64,000 nt of DNA from Linyphia triangularis. Taxonomy: Eukaryota > Arthropoda > Arachnida > Araneae > Linyphiidae. Position numbers and translations under genes: made by a program. Location of the stretch: the NCBI GenBank assembly GCA_963978545.1, contig OZ021730.1:7261796-7325795 (forward strand), given 5' to 3'. Below are positions 53,348-62,703 of the stretch, piece by piece (the first letter of the stretch is position 1; every line of letters begins with the position of its first letter). The notes under the pieces were generated by a model. That model was given only the letters and a program-made list of their open reading frames with translations. It was not told where the DNA came from and searched no databases.

Positions 53348-54490
53348 ATGGAAACTACAGCTTCTTTTTCTTCTCCTCCTAGTGAGGAGCAACATTGTTC
53401 TGACTCTATGATTCAAATTCGTGCAAAATTCTTCATTGTACATCGCCAGGAGGGTTCCTTTGAGAAGGTCTCTCCATTTCTTATTGAGAAGACACTAAAA
53501 TCGTTGGTTGGTGATACGGCTTCAGTTAAAAAACTGAAGTCCGGGGATTTACTTGTTGAAGTTCGCAACCATCAGCAAGCGAAGAACATTTTAAAAATTG
53601 AAAATTTCGGTTCACTCCCGGTTACTGTGAAGGAACATGGTTCCCTTAACAAATCTCGTGGTGTTGTGTCTGAATCAGACTTATACCATACAGCGGAGGA
53701 CGAGATACTTGATCATCTTCGTGATCAGCATGTTTCAGCCGTCCACCGCATTACAATACGCCGAGATGGGAACATAATACCTACTAAACATCTAATTGTC
53801 ACTTTTGATTTACCCACTTTGCCGTCTCATGTGAAGGCGGGGTACCTGAATTGCCATGTCCGTCCGTATATTCCGAACCCACTTCGCTGTTTCAAGTGCC
53901 AGAAATTTGGCCACTCTCAAACAGCGTGTCGTGGGGAAACGGAAACATGCGCGCGTTGTGCAGGTACTGGACATGACAGTGCTAATTGCAAAGCACCCGA
54001 GAAGTGTGTCAATTGCAATGGCACGCATCCGTCATACTCTCGATCATGTCCACAGTGGGTAAAGGAAAAAGAAATCCAGACCGTGCGTGTGAACCAGAAT
54101 TTATCCTACTTTGATGCTAGGAGACTAGTTGATTCTAGGACCCCTAAAACTGGTGTTGCTTACGCTGATGTTTGTAAAAAAACTTTCAGCAGTAAAAGCA
54201 CCCAAACGGAAACCCCTGTATCACCTCTTGTTAAGTTGCCTCAAAAGTCATCTGTAGAGGTAACAAAACGACCAACAATTGTTAAAAAATCCTTAGCTAA
54301 ATCAAAAGCTTTACAAACAATAAAATTAAAATCTGCCAAAGGAGGACTTTCTCGAGAGAGGCCCTCTAACCCTTTCAACATTCTTCGTTCTTTTAAGGAT
54401 TCGGATGTGGTGAAACTTCACCCATCTGATGAGGACGAAGACATCACTGAAGAATCCGACACTCTTTTAAAATTTTCACTTAATAGTTAA
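53348..54490 (+). CDS. B ORF1 zinc-knuckle RNA-binding protein (380 aa)
   Basis: METTASFSSPPSEE start. RRM-like region at ~residues 25-170: KFFIVHRQEGSFEKVSPFLI, VKKLKSGDLLVEVRN, VHRITIRRDGNIIPTKHLI. Knuckles ~residues 180-235: CFKCQKFGHSQTAC, CARCAGTGHDSANC and CVNCNGTHPSYSRSC. A basic tail and acidic end (HPSDEDEDITEESD) finish it. The ORF1 end lacks the EVDPGLETP block of R8/R5, a subfamily trait. The stop TAA shares its last base with the ORF2 ATG, suggesting coupled termination-reinitiation. Confidence 0.93.
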   Translation: METTASFSSPPSEEQHCSDSMIQIRAKFFIVHRQEGSFEKVSPFLIEKTLKSLVGDTASVKKLKSGDLLVEVRNHQQAKNILKIENFGSLPVTVKEHGSLNKSRGVVSESDLYHTAEDEILDHLRDQHVSAVHRITIRRDGNIIPTKHLIVTFDLPTLPSHVKAGYLNCHVRPYIPNPLRCFKCQKFGHSQTACRGETETCARCAGTGHDSANCKAPEKCVNCNGTHPSYSRSCPQWVKEKEIQTVRVNQNLSYFDARRLVDSRTPKTGVAYADVCKKTFSSKSTQTETPVSPLVKLPQKSSVEVTKRPTIVKKSLAKSKALQTIKLKSAKGGLSRERPSNPFNILRSFKDSDVVKLHPSDEDEDITEESDTLLKFSLNS

Positions 54491-57400
54491 TGGCTTCTTT
54501 TGTTTCTTGGAATTGTCGCGGTTTTAGGTCTAGGAAGGATGATGTAAAAAACATAATTTCACTTTATCATCCAGCATGTTTGGCACTTCAAGAAACTTTC
54601 TTGAAGGATTCTTGTACATCTAAGATCCGTAGGTATAGTTGTATTAGGAAAGATGTTGCCCGTGGTAATGCAGTGTCTGGAGGAGTATGTATCTTTATTT
54701 CTCATGATTACCCCAGCACTGTACTCACACTACGCACATCTCTACAGGCTGTGGCTGCGAGACTTCATATACAGTCCCTTCTCACAGTCTGTTGCCTATA
54801 CTTACCGCCACATGCTATCATCCGCCAAGAGGAGCTGAATGACTTGATAGACCAGCTTCCAGCTCCATTTCTATTGCTTGGTGACCTAAATGGACACAGT
54901 ACTATGTGGGGTAATGATAATACGAACCCTCGTGGGAGACAGATTGAAAAGTTGTTATCTGATCACTGTCTCTGTCTCCTGAATAATGAGGAGAAAACCT
55001 ATTTTCATGAACCCACTAGAACATTCCATTCACTTGACTTAGCCATTTGTTCCCCTATACTTTTGCCATACTTGAATTTTGCTGTTGGAAGTGATCTACA
55101 TAACAGTGATCACTTCCCTATTCTCATTTCCCATAATGGTAGAAGTAGTGTGAACAGCCGTCTACCTACATACAAATACCACAGGGCGAATTGGGATAAA
55201 TATACTGAGTTGGCTGTTATAACAGGAACAATGGTGGACAGTCAGGATGTTGATACTGCTGTCCAAAATGTCACTGAAGCAATTTTAAATGCTGCTGACT
55301 CCTCGATTCCTAAGACATCACCTAGAACACTGCGGCACTGTAAATCATACTGGAATGCAGACTGTCAGTCTGCATACAAGAAACAAAAGAAGCTATGGGG
55401 TATCTTCCGCAGATACCCAACTACAGGAAACCTTATCGCCTTTAAAAAGGCTAAGGCATTTGCTCGTAGAGTTAGACGACAGAGTCAAAAGGATTCTTGG
55501 ATAAGTTATGTCTCTTCAATTACATCTAAAACATCAAGCAAGCAGTTGTGGAAGAAGGTTAGAGCAGCCAACGGTTTGTATCCGGAATATTCTTGCCCGA
55601 TACTTCAAACCGGAGCTGCTGTGTTCTCATCCCCTGAGGATATTGCTAACCTTATCGGTGAAACTTTTGAAAGTGTATCCAGTTCCGATTCTTATAGTCC
55701 TGCTTTTCTTGTGACTAAGAATCGTGCTGAACGGACTGGAATTAATTTCAAAAGCAATATTGAATATTCCTACAACTGTGACCTTAAGATGTACGAATTG
55801 AAGAGTGCTTTATCTAAAGCACATGACACCAGTCCAGGTCCAGATGGGATCAGTTACCAAATGCTTCGCCATTTAAGTCCAGATTCTCTTTTTAACATCC
55901 TTTTTCTCTTTAATAGAATCTGGAAGGAGAACATCTTTCCTACCTTGTGGCGGGAAGCTACTGTAATCCCCATTCTGAAACCTGGAAAGGATCCTAAGGA
56001 TCCTCTAAACTATCGACCGATAGCCTTAACGAGCTGCCTTTGTAAGACCTTTGAACGTATTGTAAACGCCCGACTCTCTTACATGTTAGAAAAAGATAAA
56101 TGCATTTCACCTTTCCAGAGTGGGTTCCGACGAGGACGGTCCACTCTTGATAACATCGTGAAACTAGAAACAGATGTTCGTAATGCCTTTGTGCAGAGGA
56201 ATCATCTAGTTTCAATCTTTTTCGACATTGAGAAGGCGTATGATCATACGTGGCGATATGGTATCCTGCAAACTCTATTTAATTTTGGTTTTAGGGGTAA
56301 TCTGCCCCTTTTTATTCAAAATTTTTTATCATCTCGTGTTTTTAGAGTTCGCATTGGAGCTTCATTTTCTAATTATTTTAACCAATCTGAGGGAGTTCCT
56401 CAAGGTTGTGTTTTAAGTGTCACCCTTTTTAATCTTCATATCAGTAACATACTTCATGTCCTTTCACCCTTTGTTCATGGAACTTTATATGTTGATGATT
56501 TGCAAATCTCATGTCAAGGATCAAACATGCGCTTAATTGAACGTCAATTACAAACTGCTGTTAACAGACTTATAGAATGGTGTGAACAAAACGGCCATAA
56601 ACTATCACCATCTAAAAGCAGTTGTGTCCATTTCTGTAGGAGGAGGGGTCTTCACCCTGACCCTGAAATCCACATACGCAACACGCCCATCCCTGTTGTC
56701 AACCAGATAAGGTATCTGGGAGTCATTTTCGACAACAAGATGAATTTTCTCCCACATATTTTATATTTGCGCAAGAAGTGCGAGAAATCGCTTAATATCC
56801 TCAAAGTACTCTCAAATACATCTTGGGGTGCTGATCGCACTTCTTTGCTGCGTATTTACAATTCAGTTATCTTATCTCGCATCGACTACGGATGCGTTGC
56901 GTATGGTTCTGCATTAGCATCTCTTCTGCGCAGATTGGATACCGTTCACCATACTGCTGCCCGTATTTGTTTAGGTGCATTTCGCACCTCACCCATTGAG
57001 AGTCTGTTAACAGAGTGTTGTCAACTCCCACTTGACCTTAGACGTAAAAAGTTAAGCGCTAACTACTACTGTAGAATAAAATCTGATCCTTGTCATCCTT
57101 TACGGAATTTGAGTCTTGACGCATATCTTGGTAGGCTATATAATGCACGTCCATCTAGCATTCGCCCATTTTCTGAAAGAGCTCAATCTGTTCTGTCGGA
57201 TGCAGCTCTAAGTGACCTAGATATCCAGCTGGCTAATTCTCAGATCTTTCCTCCATGGGATATTCCATCATTTCAGTTTTTAAATCCATTTGCGATGCAT
57301 TACAAAGCAGACACTGCCCCAGAAATTTTACAGAAGATCTTTTGTTTACACCGTTTTCAGTATAGAGACTATCATGCAGTCTATACTGATGGATCCAAAG

Positions 57401-58170
57401 CAGGTGAACGTGTTGGCTGTGGTGTTGTGTCTGACACATCCACAGTCAGTTTCACGCTTCATAAATCCTGCTCGGTTTTTACTTCTGAGATGGTTGCAAT
57501 TTTTTGTGCTCTGCTGCACATTTCTTTGTGCTCCCATCGCAAATTTTGTGTATACAGCGACAGTTTAAGTGCCTTAACAAGCCTGGAGCACTTTAACAAC
57601 ATATGTCATCCAATAGCTCCTGACATATTATCTCTGTTACACAAACTTGAGAGGAAAGGTTTTGTTATTTTGTTTTGCTGGGTACCTAGTCATGTGGGGA
57701 TTTCAGGAAATGAATTGGCGGACTCTGCTGCTAAAGCGGCGTCAATCCCGTTTCAGCAGCCAGTCCCCTACCAAGACATAAAATCACATATTCATAAGTT
57801 TATTTTTTCTTTGCGTCAAGAAGCATGGGATTTGCAAACTAGCAACAAACTTCATACCATTAAAAACCATCTTCATATGTGGCCAGTAAATCCAATGCGT
57901 CGGACAGATGTCAAACTGACTCGTCTGCGCATTGGTCACACCCGATTCACGCATCGACATCTATTACTGGGAGAAGATCCGCCCATTTGTGATATTTGTC
58001 GTTGGGATATTACTGTGCACCATATTTTAATTTCATGTCCAAAATTTTATTCACAACGCCTTAAATTTTTTAAAAGAACCATTTTAAAACTTGAAGATTT
58101 GGTTGGGGAAAACCCCCATCCAAATCTTTTTGCATTTCTAAGAGTGATCGGGTTTTTAAATCATATCTAA
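54490..58170 (+). CDS. B ORF2: APE endonuclease, RT, RNase H (1,226 aa)
   Basis: MASFVSWNCRGFRSRKDDVK start. Endonuclease: ALQETFL, SGGVCIFIS, GDLNGHSTMWG, SLDLAI, NSDHFPI. RT: SPGPDGISYQML, LKPGKDPKDPLNYRPIALTS, FQSGFRRGRSTLDN, FFDIEKAYDHTW, EGVPQGCVLS, TLYVDDLQIS. RNase H: YTDGSKAGE, TSEMVAI, YSDSLSAL, PSHVGISGNELAD. C-terminal CDIC...H...C. All expected catalytic positions are present, with no stop or frameshift. B is therefore the best candidate in the window for a recently active element. It would nick DNA, prime on the 3' end and copy its RNA. Confidence 0.95.
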   Translation: MASFVSWNCRGFRSRKDDVKNIISLYHPACLALQETFLKDSCTSKIRRYSCIRKDVARGNAVSGGVCIFISHDYPSTVLTLRTSLQAVAARLHIQSLLTVCCLYLPPHAIIRQEELNDLIDQLPAPFLLLGDLNGHSTMWGNDNTNPRGRQIEKLLSDHCLCLLNNEEKTYFHEPTRTFHSLDLAICSPILLPYLNFAVGSDLHNSDHFPILISHNGRSSVNSRLPTYKYHRANWDKYTELAVITGTMVDSQDVDTAVQNVTEAILNAADSSIPKTSPRTLRHCKSYWNADCQSAYKKQKKLWGIFRRYPTTGNLIAFKKAKAFARRVRRQSQKDSWISYVSSITSKTSSKQLWKKVRAANGLYPEYSCPILQTGAAVFSSPEDIANLIGETFESVSSSDSYSPAFLVTKNRAERTGINFKSNIEYSYNCDLKMYELKSALSKAHDTSPGPDGISYQMLRHLSPDSLFNILFLFNRIWKENIFPTLWREATVIPILKPGKDPKDPLNYRPIALTSCLCKTFERIVNARLSYMLEKDKCISPFQSGFRRGRSTLDNIVKLETDVRNAFVQRNHLVSIFFDIEKAYDHTWRYGILQTLFNFGFRGNLPLFIQNFLSSRVFRVRIGASFSNYFNQSEGVPQGCVLSVTLFNLHISNILHVLSPFVHGTLYVDDLQISCQGSNMRLIERQLQTAVNRLIEWCEQNGHKLSPSKSSCVHFCRRRGLHPDPEIHIRNTPIPVVNQIRYLGVIFDNKMNFLPHILYLRKKCEKSLNILKVLSNTSWGADRTSLLRIYNSVILSRIDYGCVAYGSALASLLRRLDTVHHTAARICLGAFRTSPIESLLTECCQLPLDLRRKKLSANYYCRIKSDPCHPLRNLSLDAYLGRLYNARPSSIRPFSERAQSVLSDAALSDLDIQLANSQIFPPWDIPSFQFLNPFAMHYKADTAPEILQKIFCLHRFQYRDYHAVYTDGSKAGERVGCGVVSDTSTVSFTLHKSCSVFTSEMVAIFCALLHISLCSHRKFCVYSDSLSALTSLEHFNNICHPIAPDILSLLHKLERKGFVILFCWVPSHVGISGNELADSAAKAASIPFQQPVPYQDIKSHIHKFIFSLRQEAWDLQTSNKLHTIKNHLHMWPVNPMRRTDVKLTRLRIGHTRFTHRHLLLGEDPPICDICRWDITVHHILISCPKFYSQRLKFFKRTILKLEDLVGENPHPNLFAFLRVIGFLNHI

Positions 58171-58375
58171 TGTTTTTGTTCATATCTAGTTTTAAACCTT
58201 TTAAACTACTTCATTTTTTAAAATGAGTTTTAACACATTTTATTCCTTTTATTATATCATATCTTATCTTCATCTATTTATAACTCATCACACATTCTAG
58301 ATTCTTTTATCGTTTGTTTGGCGCAGCATGGCCCTTGTGTTGCCTTTGCGCCATAAACAAACAATAAACAATAAA
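58171..58375 (+). other. B 3' UTR, hairpin and AAACAA/AATAAA-type tail
   Basis: GTTTGGCGCAGCATGGCCC then TTGCGCC forms the family stem, followed by ACAAACAATAAACAATAAA up to the target duplication. Confidence 0.75.
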
Positions 58376-58389
58376 CTCATTAATATTTT

Positions 58390-59395
58390 TACCAATTTTA
58401 CAAAAAGTGAAACACCTGATGTTGTGTTTTCAACTCTTTTTAACTATCATCGGAATCATTTTTCACATTTTAAGCCCGTTTACACTGATGGATCTAAAAG
58501 TCAAGGCCATGTGGGATCAGCTGTGGTACTGGATAATGCCATCGTACCAACCGAGCTGCATCCTTGCAGTTCTGTATTCACCGCTGAGTCCCATGCTATT
58601 TTCATGGCCATACATCACATATCCAAACAATCGTATAAGCAATGGATTATTTACACAGATTCAAAGAGCTGCCTTGAAGCTTTAAATAATCCATTGAGTC
58701 AAAATCATCCCCATATCATTGAAATTTTAAACATTCATTCCAGATTATCAGCACTGGATTTTATTATTCTGTTTTGTTGGATCCCTGGCCATGTGGGGAT
58801 CATGGGTAACGAGAGAGCAGATAAAATTGCGCGGGACGCAAAAGGCCATTTTAGCAACAAACTATGTCCAAGTGACATCGACAAAGTATGCGAGGAGGCT
58901 CTGTATCAATCCTGGCAGGCCAGGTGGAATGCAGAGCAGTCAAACAAGCTGCACTCCATACAAAAAACTTTGTCCGGCTTTGATTTTACTATTCCGAACC
59001 GGAAGAGGCAGGTTCTCCTTTCACGTCTACGTATTGGCCATACTCGTTTTACCCATGTTCACCTTCTGCTGGCAGAGGCTGCCCCCACATGTACCACATG
59101 CAATGTTATTTTTTCTGTTAAACACATTTTAACTGACTGCCTTGTTTTTAACCCAGTCAGATTGCGGCTGTTTTGCACCAGTCATCCATCATTGTCATTA
59201 CTTTTAGGTCCATCACCACATATAAATCTTTTTACATTTTTAAATACAATTGGATTTTATCACTTGATTTAAAGTTTTTATCACTGTCCTATAATTGTTA
59301 ATTGTTCTTTCTTTGATGTTTTAAATATTTTAACGAGGGTTTGGCGCAGCATAGCCCTTGTGTTGCTTTTGCGCCATAAAATCTAAACAACCAAC
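58390..59395 (+). mobile_element. LINE copy A, right part
   Basis: Continues A ORF2: FTNFTKSETPDVVF, then RNase H (YTDGSKSQGHVGS, TAESHAI, YTDSKSC, PGHVGIMGNERAD), then GHTRFTHVHLLLAE and CTTC...H...C. It stops at 59272. The 3' hairpin GGCGCAGCATAGCCC...TTGCGCC and a short AACAACCAAC tail lead to the right target duplication CATTATGGCCATG (59396-59408). Confidence 0.92.
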
Positions 59396-60119
59396 CATTA
59401 TGGCCATGTTGGTTATTTGTGTGCTTGTTTGTGGTATCTATTCAGTAAAATTGTATTGTTACGATATTTTACTAATTCTTTATACACTTTCTCAATTTAC
59501 TTACTCATTCACTACAACTAATTTAACGTTACCTCTATTTGTTAAAGGTACAACGATGCCCATGTTCTCACTCGCAACACTGTTGAGAGGAAATATGGGG
59601 TGTTGAAATGCAGGTTCCCTTGCTTGAAATTAGGCCTAAACTGCCACATCGATAATGTGCCTGCTGTAATTGTTGCGTGTTGTGTTCTACACAACTTGGC
59701 CATCAAGCAAGGTAATAAAATTTCTCTATAAGTAGTTTAATCACTATTCATTATTTTTCGAGTCTGCCTTAAAAAGTACTTTTTATTAAAATTCCTAGCT
59801 TTAAATATTGCTTTGATTACATAAAGGTGATCCTGAACCTCCCATTGATCCTGAAGTGGAAGTTTTACTTCACCAGCTTTCCACTGGTGAAAATGCCAGA
59901 TATTCTGCATCTGGAAACATGCATGCCTATGGGGGACTAGCTAGGTACTGCTTCTGGGGAAGCCAGGAGAACTTTAGTTATAGCCGATTATTTTACATAG
60001 TATGCAGATGTATGTTATACATATTTTATTTCTTATTTCTAGACTTTCATGATAAATAAACATTTTAGTTTTTTTTTTTTAATATTGTATTTTGTAAAAT
60101 AAATATTTGAACTTTTACA

Positions 60120-61545
60120 TGATCTTTTTCAGGGTTGCCACGTACCTGGTACACAAATATATTCTTATTGGCTATTTTGTAGTTGTGTAGCATATATGCT
60201 ACACTATGCATTAAATATTTAATATCTTTATATATAAGCTACATGTTCAAAACATATCGACTACTGGAAAACAGTTGCCATTAACAATATGGCACTCTCG
60301 ATTCAGTTTGTAAATTCAATATTAACATTTCTCCTAGACATGCATTTGTCCTAACTTCTGTGTTAATCTTTATATTGTATCTTGCTAATTTTTTTCATTC
60401 ACATATAATTGCTAAATTTTCATAACTGCACATTGACTGTACTTTTGATGTTTCTGCAATGTTTGTTAGAATTAATATTTGTAATAATTAATTATATTAA
60501 TATTAAATGATCAACAATACAAAAATTGTAGCGCATGGCGTTAAATATAAATGTAAACATAAGTTTATCAAATAAGTTCACTTCAGTCTTATATCATCAA
60601 TTTTTTAATTGATCTACTCATGTGATGTCACAAGTTTGGAGTTGAGAAATTCATTGGCCGTGATTTTTAACTTTTACCGTTGTTTCTGTCAAATCCATGA
60701 AATTCACTATTTTTCCATGACTTTTGGTTATTTTTTGCTTAAGTCACCACAACAAAATTTACCCAACGACCAAATTCATGACATTTCCATGTGCGCAGAA
60801 ACCCTGTATTTACCCAAACCCATTCTTGGTTTGATCGCCTATCTGGGCTTCGTTGACAGGTTGCATTACAGTGCCGCCCATGTTTTCATGCAAATGCATG
60901 CTGCCACAAATAGGTTGTTTACTATTTCGGTCTAGTTTTTTAAATCATAAGACAATTGGTCTTTCATAATTTAGACAAAATTACAATTGTCAAGGGAAGG
61001 TTAGGTAAATTCAATTTCAACATTACTCCTAGATATGCATTTGACCTAACTTCTGTATTAATCTTTATATTGCTAATTTTTTCATTCACATATAATTGCT
61101 GAATTTTCATCACCTGCACATTGACTGTACTTTTGATGTTTCCGCAATGTTTGTAAATATTTTTGCAGATCTTCACCACTGAGTTAGAAATGCCGTATAC
61201 TTTAATATTGAATTTCTGATCAAGTTGCCAACCTATATCGGAATATTCTTGCAGGGTTTTGTCTCGTTACATTTTTTTACGTTGTTGTATTACACTTTTA
61301 TTTACACTATACTGATTTCGTGCTATTTATCTCAATGTACTTTTCTACCTACATATTATGTAAGATATGAGAAAGTCAATCTGGTCTGTAATATCTTATG
61401 TATTAGAAGTCTATTTAATAAACTTGTATTTGGTTCATGTGCATATTATTCTGCCGTTGTGAAGAACACTGCGTTCAAATTTCAAGAAGCTCTTCTTTTT
61501 TTTTTGCCTTTAAAACAATTTCCTGATATCAAATGGGTTTACTTC
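60120..61545. repeat. dispersed repeats flanking the Harbinger gene
   Basis: Two internal duplications. A ~140 bp unit (CACATATAATTGCT... with TGCACATTGACTGTACTTTT) occurs at about 60330-60470 and again at about 61019-61160. A ~155 bp unit at about 60485-60640 (ending TTGATCTACTCATGTGATGT) recurs at 63845-64000, at the window edge. Neither codes for a protein. They look like parts of one or more non-autonomous transposons. ORFs in this stretch (60609-60935, 61225-61557) show no recognised domain. Confidence 0.55.
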
Positions 61546-61558
61546 CTAAAGACTTAGC

Positions 61559-61743
61559 GCCGACCAAACGGTGTAGTGGTTAGCGTGCTGGCTTCTAGAC
61601 CGTGAGGTTGCGGGTTCGAGTCCCGTATTAGGCATGGGTGTTTGTAAATGTATGTTGGCTTGTCAAATGACGAATGTTTCGGCGCATTATAGCCCTCGTG
61701 TTGCTGACGGTGCCAGATAATCTGAAAACAACCAACCAACCAA
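61559..61743 (+). mobile_element. tRNA-derived SINE copy 7
   Basis: Complete copy. The duplication CCTAAAGACTTAGC occurs at 61545-61558 and 61744-61757. Tail is ACAACCAACCAACCAACC, as long as in the LINEs. Confidence 0.93.
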
Positions 61744-61757
61744 CCTAAAGACTTAGC

Positions 61758-62700
61758 TCCTAAGTTCTTCAGTTTTGGTGCAGAATTTAATACAGTGTGT
61801 AGTTATCATTTACAGCGAGTTGAAGAAATTATTAAGTTGACAAGTTGAAGAAATATTTTTCTTCTTTTAATGATAGGTTTATAATAACTGAATGGTTTTG
61901 TTTATTTTAAAACTTTTTAAGTGTGCCTGGATTTTACTTTAAAAAGCTAATGTATTGCATAACTTTTTCTTTTTTTTATAAAGTAAACAAATTCCCTTTA
62001 ATGCTTGCTATAAACAAATAGGAAAAACCATTAAATCTTATTTCAAATGCTGATTCAAATGAATTTTTTTAATGTTTTAAAATTAACTTCTAACTAATTT
62101 ATTGTAATATTAAGCCAATAGAATATGTTTGCTATTGGTAGAATAATTGTTTTTATCACAAACTTAACATGGGAATTTTTTCCTGTCCATGATTATATCT
62201 ACATACAGTAATATTTAAACACTATTATTTAAAGTATTGTTATCTCTCGATTAAAGAATATTGCATATTTATAATACCACAAGCAACAACTATTGCATTG
62301 TCTAAATTTTTAGTTTAGGAATTAAATTTTTATCTTTGGATGCATGTGGGCTTTTGCATATTATGTTTTGAAAGCTTCCTAGCCTCTATTTTATGAATAT
62401 ATTGCAGTCAGTTTTGGCACCCAGTCAATTCTACTTGGCTACTTTTGGAAAATGAAAACCTCTGATATTTTACCTTTTTTGCCTGAAATTGCATGGATAG
62501 TTTATTTCAACAAAGAAGAACCGGCAAAATTTGTAGGTAAAAACTTAATTTAAATGAATTATTTTGTTTTTAGCTCTCATTCTATAGTTTTGGAATAAGA
62601 GGCAGTGAAGAGTTGTGTTTTATAAAAAGACATATTATAATTTTAAGAAATGGGTAATTTAAAAAGTATTTCTATCAACAGACAACTTAAGTTTGTTTAT
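61758..62700. other. no recognised gene
   Basis: AT-rich sequence without supported ORF, terminal repeat or RNA gene; short plus-strand frames only. Confidence 0.5.
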
Positions 62701-62703
62701 AAA

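Larger units (their letters stand above)
52715..58375 (+). mobile_element. full-length LINE copy B (both ORFs intact)
   Basis: 5,661 bp starting CCCCTCAGGGGGTTTACTTT. Flanked by the perfect 14-bp duplication CTCATTAATATTTT at 52701-52714 and 58376-58389. The R7 subfamily. ORF1 (380 codons) and ORF2 (1,226 codons) share the A of TAATG. The 3' hairpin is kept (GGCGCAGCATGGCCC...TTGCGCC), but the tail is AAACAAACAATAAACAATAA rather than (AACC)n, a subfamily difference. Confidence 0.95.
49566..60059 (+). pseudogene. HARBI1-like transposase gene split by an 8.2 kb LINE nest
   Basis: Proposed exons: ~49566-49864 (MDQLLIALRYYATGTFQIVV; stops upstream and one extra T near 49793), 50230-50389 (GTIGTIDCTHILI, first catalytic D), 50472-50672 (ARWPGSVHDSTI and FILGDSGYANQDCLL, second D), 59548-59711 (TRNTVERKYGVLKCRFPCL, catalytic E, then CCVLHNLAI), and 59827 onward (PEPPIDPE). 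All inner junctions have GT/AG and compatible phases. The intron between exons 3 and 4 contains LINE A with LINE B inside. The DDE triad is intact, but the first exon is broken. A third distinct Harbinger family in this window. The 3' limit of the last exon (stop at 60057) is uncertain. Confidence 0.82.

Noticed and set aside
60609..61557. ORFs of ~110 codons as genes
   Set aside because: They overlap duplicated AT-rich repeat units and show no domain or splice support.
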